This document shows, piece after piece, positions 1 to 7,261 of a stretch of DNA of 45,832 bases. The notes beneath the pieces are model-generated. The model did no database searches, was not told where the DNA came from, and was given only the letters and a program-made list of their open reading frames with translations. This DNA is from Lachnospiraceae bacterium. GTDB lineage: Bacteria > Bacillota > Clostridia > Lachnospirales > Lachnospiraceae. Both the position numbers and the translations under genes were made by a program. Every line of letters begins with the position of its first letter. Within the stretch, counting starts at the first letter, position 1. Where the stretch lies: NCBI GenBank assembly GCA_022791575.1, contig JAAVZI010000057.1:1-45832 (forward strand), in the 5' to 3' direction.

Positions 1-130
1 GTGAAGCCCCCCTTAAGATGAGATATCCCAGTAAGTAAGACCCCTTGAAGACGACAAGGTTGATAGGGCGGAGGTGGAAGTGCAGCAATGCATGGAGCTG
101 ACCGTTACTAATCGGTCGAGGGCTTGACCA
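1..130 (+). rRNA. rrl: 23S ribosomal RNA, 3' end (partial)
   Basis: The sequence matches the conserved last part of bacterial 23S rRNA (final domain VI helices): the stretch around 41-110 containing CCCCTTGAAGACGACAAGG, then GGAGGTGGAAGTGCAGCAA, then the terminal CTAATCGGTCGAGGGCTTGACC. The gene enters from beyond the left edge and its mature 3' end is near 128-130. It precedes the tRNA cluster directly, so the tRNAs are probably co-transcribed and cut from the same precursor. Confidence 0.95.
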
Positions 131-218
131 GAAGCGGTTGTTAGTGGGTTAATTGATGGTTACGGTATGTAGTTTTGAAGGTACAGGAGATGAGAGTACC
201 GAAAGGGAAAGAGAATAA
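131..218 (+). other. 23S-tRNA spacer, no 5S rRNA
   Basis: This 88-nt spacer lies where a 5S gene often follows 23S, but it is too short and has none of the 5S conserved blocks. A small hairpin (GGTAC at 180-184 with GTACC further on) is present, presumably part of precursor processing. The 5S gene of this operon must be elsewhere. Confidence 0.7.
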
Positions 219-290
219 TCCTCGATAGCTCAATGGTAGAGCACGCGGCTGTTAACCGCGGGGTTGTTGGTTCGAGCCCAACTCGGGGAG
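219..290 (+). tRNA. tRNA-Asn (GTT)
   Basis: Full cloverleaf. The acceptor stem TCCTCGA pairs with TCGGGGA, the anticodon loop is CTGTTAA with GTT, and the T-loop is TTCGAGC. The 3' CCA is not encoded. First tRNA of the cluster after 23S. Confidence 0.97.
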
Positions 291-339
291 TTTGGAAATG
301 GGGCCCTAGAAAAAGGCCAATAGAAATAAAAAAGAAAGA

Positions 340-411
340 GGCTCCATGGTCAAGCGGTTAAGACACCGCCCTTTCACGGCGGTAACAGGGGTTCAAATCC
401 CCTTGGAGTCA
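340..411 (+). tRNA. tRNA-Glu (TTC)
   Basis: The acceptor stem GGCTCCA pairs with TGGAGTC, the anticodon loop is CTTTCAC, and the T-loop is TTCAAAT. The 3' CCA is not encoded. Confidence 0.97.
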
Positions 412-448
412 TTTTGTTAGCATGACTCATTGTAAGAGGACATTATGC

Positions 449-521
449 GCCGATGTGGCTCAATTGGCAGAGCAGCTGATTTGTAATCAGCAGGTTATCG
501 GTTCGAGTCCGATCATCGGCT
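449..521 (+). tRNA. tRNA-Thr (TGT)
   Basis: The acceptor stem GCCGATG pairs with CATCGGC, and the anticodon is TGT between stem halves CTGAT and ATCAG. The T-loop is TTCGAGT. The 3' CCA is not encoded. Confidence 0.97.
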
Positions 522-528
522 TAGATTT

Positions 529-602
529 GGACCTTTAGCTCAGTTGGTTAGAGCAACCGGCTCATAACCGGTCGGTCCTGGGTTCGAGTCCCCGAAGGTC
601 CA
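529..602 (+). tRNA. tRNA with CAT anticodon (Met or lysidine-modified Ile2)
   Basis: The acceptor stem GGACCTT pairs with AAGGTCC and the anticodon loop is CTCATAA. The CAT anticodon could be elongator Met or tRNA-Ile2, whose C34 is converted to lysidine by TilS. The acceptor carries C4-G69 and C5-G68, the pairs known as TilS determinants in E. coli Ile2, so Ile2 is a serious alternative to the default Met call. It is not initiator-like, because the first base pair G1-C72 is intact. The 3' CCA is not encoded. Confidence 0.93.
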
Positions 603-617
603 TTTTTTATTTATTAA

Positions 618-691
618 GGCCCGATGGCTCAGTTGGTTAGAGCGCCGCCCTGTCACGGCGGAGGTCGTGGGTTCGAGTCCCATTCGGGTCG
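618..691 (+). tRNA. tRNA-Asp (GTC)
   Basis: The acceptor stem GGCCCGA pairs with TCGGGTC, with discriminator G. The anticodon loop is CTGTCAC with GTC. The 3' CCA is not encoded. Confidence 0.97.
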
Positions 692-714
692 TTAGACAAC
701 TACATATTGGTTAT

Positions 715-787
715 GGGATCTTAGCTCAGCTGGGAGAGCATCTGCCTTACAAGCAGAGGGTCATAGGTTCGAGCCCTATAGGTCCCA
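715..787 (+). tRNA. tRNA-Val (TAC)
   Basis: The acceptor stem GGGATCT pairs with AGGTCCC, the anticodon loop is CTTACAA, and the T-loop is TTCGAGC. The 3' CCA is not encoded. Confidence 0.97.
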
Positions 788-834
788 TTTTGCAATAATA
801 TTTTCTGTTGTTGAGGACTTATTTATTGTAGAAT

Positions 835-920
835 GCCGGCGTGGCGGAACTGGCAGACGCACAGGACTTAAAATCCTGCGGGACTAATCTCCCGTACCGG
901 TTCGATTCCGGTCGCCGGCA
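835..920 (+). tRNA. tRNA-Leu (TAA)
   Basis: Class II tRNA of 86 nt with a long variable arm (about 880-896, CGGGACTAATCTCCCG). The acceptor stem GCCGGCG pairs with CGCCGGC and the anticodon is TAA. The 3' CCA is not encoded. Confidence 0.97.
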
Positions 921-926
921 TTATAC

Positions 927-1000
927 GTGTGTGTAGCTCAGCTGGATAGAGCACTTGGCTACGGACCAAGGTGTCGGGGGTTCGAATCCTCTCACGCACG
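927..1000 (+). tRNA. tRNA-Arg (ACG)
   Basis: The acceptor stem GTGTGTG pairs with CACGCAC, with discriminator G. The anticodon loop is CTACGGA with ACG, whose A34 is normally deaminated to inosine. The 3' CCA is not encoded. Last tRNA of the cluster, 6 nt before the terminator. Confidence 0.97.
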
Positions 1001-1006
1001 TTGAAG

Positions 1007-1042
1007 AGATCTTGAAAATAGAGTATTTTCAAGGTCTTTTTT
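1007..1042 (+). terminator. Rho-independent terminator of the rRNA-tRNA operon
   Basis: A 14-bp stem (1007-1020 with 1024-1037, one T-G pair) with loop GAG is followed by a T tract at 1037-1042. It stands directly after tRNA-Arg. Confidence 0.92.
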
Positions 1043-1365
1043 ATATTATAAAAGACTTAGAGTATGGTAGTGGCTCAGATGAATACGGTTGCTGCAGCAG
1101 AAAAGAGGACTACAAACAGATCGTTACCACTATAATATTTACGGATATTATAGTAAGTGTCATGTCTGACACAGAGTTCATACACTTATTCTATGAGAAT
1201 CAAGAAGTTATATGATGAAATTCTATAGAATCAATTAAAATTGATATATTAATATTGTAGAAACACTTATAGAGAAAGATTATCTTCTTGTGGGTGTTTT
1301 TTAGTATACTATTAAGTAGGAACAGGTTTTTTATTAAGAAATTTTTAAACTTTCTGTGTATTTTC
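1043..1365. other. AT-rich gap with no recognisable gene
   Basis: No gene could be supported here. The longest reading frame overlaps tRNA-Arg and reads through the terminator, so it is spurious. A short perfect hairpin (GTGTCA, loop TGTC, TGACAC) lies at 1157-1172. An imperfect hairpin with outer pairs AAACAC (1261-1266) and GTGTTT (1294-1299) is followed by a short T run and may be a weak terminator. Confidence 0.5.
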
Positions 1366-1394
1366 TTGAGAATTCTAATAGAAAATGTTATGAT
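1366..1394 (+). promoter_or_regulatory. Candidate sigma-A promoter of comM
   Basis: TTGAGA (1366-1371), a 17-bp spacer and TATGAT (1389-1394) lie about 90 bp before the comM start in AT-rich DNA. This is a match to the consensus only, without experimental support. Confidence 0.55.
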
Positions 1395-1481
1395 AATAAT
1401 GCAATATTTTTCTAAATACATTTCCAAGTCATATTCAATTTTCAATAAAATCCCAAATTGCAAGAGAAAGGAGTGTTGTAT

Positions 1482-3005
1482 TTGTACAACACGGTAATAT
1501 CAGCTTTTATCCGCGGTATGGAAGTCTGTTTTGTACAGGTAGAAGCGGATGTAAGTGACGGTATGCCTATATTTGATATGGTTGGCTATTTGGCATCAGA
1601 AGTGAAGGAGGCAAGGGAGCGGGTGAGAACATCACTGAAGAATTCCCGCATCACGATTCCTCCCAAGAGAATTACCATTAATATATCTCCAGCAGATATT
1701 AGAAAAGAAGGGACTTATTTTGATCTGCCGATTGCTATGGCTGTTTTGGCTTCTTTAAATATCATAAAAAGTTCAACGCTAAAGGATTGTTTGATTATAG
1801 GCGAATTAAGTCTAAGCGGAGAGATTAAACATGTGAACGGCATTCTGCCAATTATTTCACAGGCAGCAGAACTAGGTATTAGGAAATGTATTCTGCCGGC
1901 AGGCAACTGCCAGGAGGCGGCAATTGTTAAAAATATGGAGATTCGAGGTGCCCATACGGTTGGTGAACTAATTCAATATTTTAATGGGATGAAAAGTATA
2001 GAGCCATTTATAGAGGCAAAAAATATATATGAGCCAGAACAAGATAACAAAGATTTTAGTGATATACAGGGGCAGGAGGTAGCTAAACGGGCGGCAGTAA
2101 TTGCAGCGGCTGGTTTTCATAATCTGCTTCTGGTTGGACCGCCTGGAGCCGGTAAGACCATGCTGGCAAGTCGCATCGCAACAATTCTGCCAGAACTTAC
2201 TTGGGAAGAAAGTTTGGAAATTACTAAAATCTATAGTATTATAGGCCAGCTGCCACAGCAGCCGCTGATCAGGAAAAGGCCCTTTCGTTCGCCTCATCAT
2301 ACGATTTCTTCCTATGCAATGGCGGGAGGAGGAAGAATTCCTAGACCCGGAGAAGTGACTTTGGCTCATAAGGGAATTCTCTTTCTGGATGAATTGCCAG
2401 AATTTCAAAAACCAGTGCTAGAAATTATGAGACAGCCGCTGGAAGAGGGGATTGTACATATTTCCAGAGTAAATGGCACATACGATTATCCTGCGCATTT
2501 TATGTTAGTTGCGGCTATGAATCCCTGTAAATGCGGCTATTTCCCAGATTATGACAAATGCAGCTGTACACCGTCACAAGTGCGTCGGTATATAGGAAAA
2601 ATCAGCAGGCCTTTGCTGGATCGGATTGATCTGTGCACAGAAGTCAGGGAAATTCCTTTCGAAAGGCTGCATGAACAAGAGAAGCAGGAAACTTCAGCAC
2701 AGATCCGAGATAAAGTAAAAAGAGCGCGTATGATGCAGTTGAAGCGCTTTCATGGCATGGATTTACAGTTTAATTCTCAGATTCACTCTGAAATGATTCA
2801 TGATTTCTGCAGAATTGATAAAAAAGAACAGGAATTTATGGAACAAGTCTATCATAAACTAGATTTAACAGCACGATCCTATCATCGAATCTTAAAAATT
2901 GCAAGAACGATTGCGGATTTGGAGGGAGAAGAAGAAATTCTGCCAAAACACTTAAGCGAAGCAGTCTGTTATCGTATTGCAGATAAAAAGTTTTGGACAA
3001 GGTAG
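1482..3005 (+). CDS. comM: YifB/ComM-family Mg-chelatase-like AAA+ ATPase
   Basis: 507 aa. It belongs to the YifB/ComM family, hexameric AAA+ proteins that in naturally transformable bacteria drive branch migration during integration of incoming DNA. The N-terminal ChlI/Lon-like domain (to about residue 165) is followed by a Mg-chelatase AAA+ core with Walker A GPPGAGKT (about residues 219-226) and Walker B ILFLDELPEF, then a C-terminal Mg-chelatase domain. I chose TTG at 1482: the AAAGGAG ribosome site at 1468-1473 is 8 nt upstream, and the protein then begins MYNTVISAFIRG, as the family does. An upstream TTG at 1458 would put the ribosome site inside the gene. dprA follows after 11 nt, a pairing that fits transformation or DNA processing. 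Whether this organism is competent cannot be told from here. Confidence 0.93.
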   Translation: MYNTVISAFIRGMEVCFVQVEADVSDGMPIFDMVGYLASEVKEARERVRTSLKNSRITIPPKRITINISPADIRKEGTYFDLPIAMAVLASLNIIKSSTLKDCLIIGELSLSGEIKHVNGILPIISQAAELGIRKCILPAGNCQEAAIVKNMEIRGAHTVGELIQYFNGMKSIEPFIEAKNIYEPEQDNKDFSDIQGQEVAKRAAVIAAAGFHNLLLVGPPGAGKTMLASRIATILPELTWEESLEITKIYSIIGQLPQQPLIRKRPFRSPHHTISSYAMAGGGRIPRPGEVTLAHKGILFLDELPEFQKPVLEIMRQPLEEGIVHISRVNGTYDYPAHFMLVAAMNPCKCGYFPDYDKCSCTPSQVRRYIGKISRPLLDRIDLCTEVREIPFERLHEQEKQETSAQIRDKVKRARMMQLKRFHGMDLQFNSQIHSEMIHDFCRIDKKEQEFMEQVYHKLDLTARSYHRILKIARTIADLEGEEEILPKHLSEAVCYRIADKKFWTR

Positions 3006-3016
3006 GTATAGAATAG

Positions 3017-3889
3017 ATGATTAAGGATAAAATACGGCATTATGATATAGGAGACAGAGAATATCCCATAAAGCTTACTCAGATCGCAAATCCGCCCAAA
3101 CGTTTATATGTGTTAGGGCGCCTTCCGAATCCAGATCAGCCATCCATTGCGATTGTAGGAGCCAGAAATGCAACACCATATGGAAGGAAGACCGCCTGGG
3201 AGTTTGCCAAAGTGTTGTCTGATCATGGTGTACAAGTTATTAGCGGATTTGCAAGAGGCATAGACCGGGCGGGTCATGAAGGAGCACTATCAGGTGAGAG
3301 CGGGACATTTGCGGTTTTGGGAAATGGAGTGGATATCTGTTATCCAAGAGAAAATATCGACTTATATAATAAAATTATAGATAACGGCGGATTTCTATCT
3401 GAATTCCCACCGGAAACGCCTCCGTTGGCTCGGCATTTTCCATCCAGAAACCGAATTATCAGTGGACTTGCGGATAAAATTCTTGTGGTAGAGGCTAGGG
3501 AAAAGAGCGGTTCGCTGATTACAGCTGATTTTGGACTGGAACAGGGAAAGGATGTTTATGCTGTACCAGGGCGGATTTGTGATGCGCAGAGTCGTGGCTG
3601 TAATCATCTGATTATGCAGGGTGCAGGGCTTGCGTCTTGTGCGGAGATGTTATTGAAGGATTTTCAGATTGATATGCAGTATTTGAAAAGATTTCGTGAA
3701 AAAAATGATTTACCTCTTGCGCAAGAGGAAGAAACGGTGTATAGTTGTATAGGTTTACAGCCGAAACATGTGGAAGAAATTCTGGCAGAGAGTAAGTTAG
3801 AATTACCAAAGCTGGTATCTGCATTGCTACAGCTGGAACTAAATCATCTGATTCAAGAAGTTACGAAAAATCATTATATTCGAGTATAG
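3017..3889 (+). CDS. dprA: DNA-processing protein DprA (Smf)
   Basis: 290 aa. DprA binds incoming single-stranded DNA and loads RecA during transformation; it is also widespread in species not known to be competent. The extended Rossmann fold spans about residues 30-215, with the family signatures IAIVGARNAT, SGFARGIDRAGHEGAL, GNGVDICYPREN and FPSRNRIISGLAD. The C-terminal ~70 residues look like the winged-helix domain (EETVYSCIGLQPKHVEEI). The N-terminal SAM-like domain of longer homologues is reduced or absent. ATG 3017 follows an AGGTAGG-like site. The gene sits between comM and topA, as in the conserved smf-topA arrangement of Bacillus. Confidence 0.95.
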   Translation: MIKDKIRHYDIGDREYPIKLTQIANPPKRLYVLGRLPNPDQPSIAIVGARNATPYGRKTAWEFAKVLSDHGVQVISGFARGIDRAGHEGALSGESGTFAVLGNGVDICYPRENIDLYNKIIDNGGFLSEFPPETPPLARHFPSRNRIISGLADKILVVEAREKSGSLITADFGLEQGKDVYAVPGRICDAQSRGCNHLIMQGAGLASCAEMLLKDFQIDMQYLKRFREKNDLPLAQEEETVYSCIGLQPKHVEEILAESKLELPKLVSALLQLELNHLIQEVTKNHYIRV

Positions 3890-3916
3890 AAATTATAGAA
3901 TGCAGAGGAATGAATT

Positions 3917-5998
3917 ATGGCAAAATATCTAGTAATTGTGGAATCTCCGGCCAAAGTTAAGACAATTAAGAAGTTTCTGGGGAGTAATTATCAGGTTGCA
4001 GCCTCAAACGGCCACGTAAGAGATTTGCCTAAAAGTCAGATGGGCATTGATGTAGAGAATGATTATGAGCCTAAATATATTACAATTCGAGGAAAGGGAG
4101 ATATTCTTTCCAATCTTCGCAAAGAGGTAAAAAAGGCGGATAAAGTATATTTGGCAACAGACCCTGACCGGGAGGGAGAGGCTATATCGTGGCATTTATC
4201 CAAGGCTTTGAAGCTGGAGGATAAAAAGATGTATCGAATCAGCTTTAATGAAATCACCAAGAATGCAGTAAAATCCTCCATTAAACAGGCTCGTAATATA
4301 GATATGGATCTGGTGGATGCTCAGCAAGCCAGAAGAATGCTGGACAGGATGGTAGGTTATCGGATCAGCCCGCTTCTGTGGGCTAAGGTTAAGCGAGGCC
4401 TGAGTGCGGGGCGGGTGCAATCGGTAGCTCTGAGAATTATCTGCGACCGGGAAAATGAGATTAATGCGTTTATTCCGGAAGAGTACTGGTCATTAGATGC
4501 CTCCCTTCAGCTGGAAGGTGAGAAAAAACCATTAATTGCGAAATTCTACGGGACAGCAGAAGGCAGAATGCAGATTCGCTCTAAGGAAGAGTTAGATCAG
4601 ATTCTGAAGGACTTAGAAGGACAGGAATATAAGATTGCGGATGTGAAGAAAGGAACCCGTACGAAGAAGGCGCCTGTGCCGTTTACGACAAGTACTTTGC
4701 AGCAGGAAGCCTCCAAAGTGTTAAACTTTGCAACGCAGAAAACAATGCGTCTGGCTCAGCAGCTTTATGAGGGTGTAGAAGTAAAGGGACAGGGAACCAT
4801 TGGACTCATTACCTATCTGCGTACCGATTCTATTCGTGTATCTGAAGAAGCAGAGCAGTCAGCAGCAGAATACATTGGCAGAACATTCGGAGAGCAGTAT
4901 TTGGCAGATCGGCCCGCGATTAAAAAGGATAATAAAAAAATTCAGGACGCACATGAGGCGATTCGCCCCACCGATATCAGCAGAACGCCTGTTGAAGTCA
5001 AAGAATCTTTATCCAGGGACCAATTCCGTCTGTATCAGCTGATATGGAAACGATTTGCAGCAAGCCGGATGGCTTCGGCACAATATGAAACAACCTCCAT
5101 CAAGATCGATGCCGGAAATTACCGTTTTACAGTATCTGCATCAAAACTGGTGTTCGATGGATTTATGTCTGTCTATGTGCAGGACGATGAGGAGAAAGCA
5201 GAAAATAATCGAATACTAAAGAGTGTGGACAAGGACAGCAAAATTACATTAAAAGAGTTAGATCCTAAGCAGCATTTTACCCAGCCGCCGGCTCATTATA
5301 CAGAAGCTGCGCTGGTGAAAACTCTGGAGGAACTGGGAATTGGACGTCCTAGCACATATGCGCCTACGATTTCTACCATCATAGCCAGACACTATGTGGC
5401 GAAGGAAAATAAGAATTTATATGTTACAGAACTGGGAGAAGTGGTAAATTCCATTATGAAGGAAGCATTTCCCAGCATAGTAGATGTGAATTTTACCGCC
5501 AATCTGGAACAGCTGTTTGATAAGATCGGAGAAGGTGTAATTAACTGGAAGACAGTTATCCGCAATTTCTATCCGGATTTGGACGATGCCGTTCTTCAGG
5601 CAGAGAAGGAATTAGAGAAGATTAAGATAGAAGATGAAGTAACCGATGTAATCTGTGAAGAGTGCGGTCGCAATATGGTGATTAAGTATGGCCCGCATGG
5701 GCGGTTTTTAGCCTGCCCAGGCTTTCCGGACTGCCGGAACACGAAGCCCTATTATGAAAAGATTGGTGTACAGTGTCCGCAGTGCGGCAAAGAAATTGTA
5801 TTGAAAAAAACCAAAAAAGGAAGGAAATTTTATGGCTGCGAGGATAACCCAGAATGTGACTTTATGTCCTGGCAGAAGCCTTCTAATAAAAAATGTCCCT
5901 TATGCGGAGACGTATTGCTGGAAAAAGGCAATAAGCTGGTCTGCAGGGGAGAACAGTGCTCTTATATGGAAGTCATGAAGAAAGAAGAGCAAGAATAA
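3917..5998 (+). CDS. topA: DNA topoisomerase I (type IA)
   Basis: 693 aa, full length. It relaxes negatively supercoiled DNA by transient single-strand cleavage. The N-terminal Toprim domain contains the conserved VESPAKVKTI and the metal-binding DPDREGE at residues 82-88. The catalytic tyrosine is Tyr300 within GLITYLRTDS. The C-terminus has three Cys4 zinc-ribbon repeats (CEECG...C...C, CPQCG...C...C, CPLCG...C...C) from about residue 570 to the end, typical of Firmicute TopA. The ribosome site GAGGAA precedes ATG 3917. It probably shares a transcript with dprA. The next gene, codY, has its own promoter. Confidence 0.98.
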   Translation: MAKYLVIVESPAKVKTIKKFLGSNYQVAASNGHVRDLPKSQMGIDVENDYEPKYITIRGKGDILSNLRKEVKKADKVYLATDPDREGEAISWHLSKALKLEDKKMYRISFNEITKNAVKSSIKQARNIDMDLVDAQQARRMLDRMVGYRISPLLWAKVKRGLSAGRVQSVALRIICDRENEINAFIPEEYWSLDASLQLEGEKKPLIAKFYGTAEGRMQIRSKEELDQILKDLEGQEYKIADVKKGTRTKKAPVPFTTSTLQQEASKVLNFATQKTMRLAQQLYEGVEVKGQGTIGLITYLRTDSIRVSEEAEQSAAEYIGRTFGEQYLADRPAIKKDNKKIQDAHEAIRPTDISRTPVEVKESLSRDQFRLYQLIWKRFAASRMASAQYETTSIKIDAGNYRFTVSASKLVFDGFMSVYVQDDEEKAENNRILKSVDKDSKITLKELDPKQHFTQPPAHYTEAALVKTLEELGIGRPSTYAPTISTIIARHYVAKENKNLYVTELGEVVNSIMKEAFPSIVDVNFTANLEQLFDKIGEGVINWKTVIRNFYPDLDDAVLQAEKELEKIKIEDEVTDVICEECGRNMVIKYGPHGRFLACPGFPDCRNTKPYYEKIGVQCPQCGKEIVLKKTKKGRKFYGCEDNPECDFMSWQKPSNKKCPLCGDVLLEKGNKLVCRGEQCSYMEVMKKEEQE

Positions 5999-6049
5999 AG
6001 CAGTAGATGACATCCTGCAGTGTTGTTGAGGAAAATACAGACTGTTGTG

Positions 6050-6064
6050 AAATATCTGTAAATT
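6050..6064. promoter_or_regulatory. CodY-box-like sequence upstream of codY
   Basis: AAATATCTGTAAATT matches 12 of 15 positions of the CodY consensus AATTTTCWGAAAATT. It lies 34 bp before the candidate -35 of codY. Autorepression by CodY is known in other Firmicutes; here it is inferred from sequence. Confidence 0.45.
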
Positions 6065-6097
6065 TATGTGAAACAACTTCTTTCACATACAAATAAG

Positions 6098-6126
6098 TTG
6101 ATTTTTGAGAAAAAACATGCTACTAT
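6098..6126 (+). promoter_or_regulatory. Candidate sigma-A promoter of codY
   Basis: TTGATT (6098-6103), a 17-bp spacer and TACTAT (6121-6126) lie 70 bp before the codY start. A 6-bp inverted repeat (CAACTT 6074-6079, AAGTTG 6095-6100) touches the -35. Confidence 0.6.
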
Positions 6127-6195
6127 ATTAATTATACTTGTATAACATTCTAGCAGTTGATCTGTATTTGGCATAGAAAGGCAGGAGAATATTTC

Positions 6196-6981
6196 ATGAG
6201 TGTGCAATTATTAGATAAGACAAGGAAGATTAATAAACTGCTTCATAACAATAACTCTTCTAAAGTTGTGTTTAATGATATTTGTCAGGTGTTAACTGAA
6301 ATACTGGATTCCAATATTCTCGTTATCAGCAAGAAGGGGAAAGTATTAGGCGTCAGCATTTGTGAGGGAATAGATGAAATTACAGAGCTGATTGATGATC
6401 GAGTAGGCGAATATATTGACGAGCTGTTAAATGAGCGTCTGCTGGGTATTCTTTCCACCAAAGAAAATGTCAATCTGGAGACGCTGGGATTTCAGGCAGA
6501 CGATGTAAAAAAATATCAGGCTATTATTACTCCGATTGATATTGCAGGAGAACGGCTGGGTACGTTGTTTATCTATAAGTGTGATACTCAGTATGAAATA
6601 GATGATATTATTTTGAGTGAATACGGAACGACTGTGGTCGGCCTGGAGATGATGAGATCGGTCAATGAAGAAAATGCAGAAGAAATGCGGAAGGTACAGA
6701 TTGTAAAATCTGCGATCGGTACACTTTCATTTTCGGAATTAGAAGCGATTACGCACATTTTTGAAGAATTGGATGGTATGGAAGGAGTTCTGGTGGCAAG
6801 TAAGATCGCAGACAGAGTTGGGATTACTAGGTCCGTGATTGTAAATGCATTGCGGAAGTTTGAAAGTGCAGGTGTAATTGAGTCCCGCTCATCAGGGATG
6901 AAAGGAACTTATATCAAAGTGCTGAATGATGTGGTTTTTGATGAGCTGGAAGAAGTGAAACTTCAGATTAAGAATTCATAA
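6196..6981 (+). CDS. codY: GTP- and branched-chain-amino-acid-sensing global regulator CodY
   Basis: 261 aa, the usual CodY length. CodY senses GTP and isoleucine/leucine/valine and represses nutrient-scavenging, motility and other genes when nutrients are plentiful. The N-terminal GAF sensor domain (about 1-160) is recognisable from ILDSNILVISKKGKVLGV. The C-terminal winged helix-turn-helix carries the strongly conserved VASKIADRVGITRSVIVNALRK and ESAGVIESRSSGMKGTY. The start is ATG 6196 with ribosome site GGAG; an upstream ATG would add 13 unrelated residues. The gene lies directly before the fla/che operon, as in Bacillus, where CodY represses that operon. CodY-box-like sequences lie both before this gene and before flgB. 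Confidence 0.97.
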   Translation: MSVQLLDKTRKINKLLHNNNSSKVVFNDICQVLTEILDSNILVISKKGKVLGVSICEGIDEITELIDDRVGEYIDELLNERLLGILSTKENVNLETLGFQADDVKKYQAIITPIDIAGERLGTLFIYKCDTQYEIDDIILSEYGTTVVGLEMMRSVNEENAEEMRKVQIVKSAIGTLSFSELEAITHIFEELDGMEGVLVASKIADRVGITRSVIVNALRKFESAGVIESRSSGMKGTYIKVLNDVVFDELEEVKLQIKNS

Positions 6982-7005
6982 TTTACAAATGGTTATTAAA
7001 ATACA

Positions 7006-7045
7006 AATAGAATTTATAGTTCAGAAACTGTAAATTCTATTTTTT
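7006..7045 (+). terminator. Rho-independent terminator of codY
   Basis: A 15-bp stem (7006-7020 with 7027-7041, one G-T pair) with loop TCAGAA is followed by T6 at 7040-7045. It separates codY from the fla/che operon. Confidence 0.9.
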
Positions 7046-7054
7046 CTGTAAATT
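7040..7054. promoter_or_regulatory. CodY-box-like sequence upstream of the fla/che operon
   Basis: TTTTTTCTGTAAATT matches 12 of 15 positions of AATTTTCWGAAAATT and shares CTGTAAATT with the box before codY. A weaker motif (10 of 15) overlaps it at 7050-7064; overlapping motif copies are a known feature of CodY sites. It lies 40-54 bp before the first candidate flgB -35. Confidence 0.4.
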
Positions 7055-7093
7055 TCAGGAATCATAATGCTTGATCCATAATACAATAAAGCA

Positions 7094-7122
7094 TTGCAGT
7101 GTTTTGAAATGTGTGCTAATAT
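7094..7122 (+). promoter_or_regulatory. Candidate promoter P1 of the fla/che operon
   Basis: TTGCAG (7094-7099), a 17-bp spacer and an extended -10, TGC followed by TAATAT (7117-7122). It lies about 140 bp before flgB. It is sigma-A-like; no SigD-type promoter was seen here. Confidence 0.5.
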
Positions 7123-7151
7123 AGTAAATTTTTGCCTTTTTTGAAAAATAT

Positions 7152-7175
7152 GCAGAAATTACTTGCAATTTCTGC
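7152..7175. promoter_or_regulatory. Perfect 9-bp inverted repeat over the -35 of promoter P2
   Basis: GCAGAAATT (7152-7160) and AATTTCTGC (7167-7175) form a perfect dyad with 6-nt spacing. It covers the -35 of the TATAAT promoter before flgB. The position suits a repressor operator. The regulator is unknown. Confidence 0.5.
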
Positions 7176-7190
7176 GATTTACTTTATAAT
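7163..7190 (+). promoter_or_regulatory. Candidate promoter P2 of the fla/che operon
   Basis: TTGCAA (7163-7168), a 16-bp spacer and a consensus TATAAT (7185-7190), 72 bp before the flgB start. This is the best sigma-A match upstream of the operon. Confidence 0.65.
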
Positions 7191-7261
7191 AAAAAGGTAC
7201 AGTAGAATACACGGAAGTATGCCCTTTTGAAGAAAATAAATGCGAAGGAGTGGGTGAAAAC

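Noticed and set aside
955-1215. 86-codon frame with ATG in the tRNA-Arg gene
   Set aside because: It overlaps tRNA-Arg and runs through the terminator hairpin; the translation has no plausible features and there is no ribosome site.
1200-1463. 87-codon antisense frame in the AT-rich gap before comM
   Set aside because: Ile/Phe/Lys-rich translation expected from AT-rich non-coding DNA; it overlaps the comM promoter and has no ribosome site.
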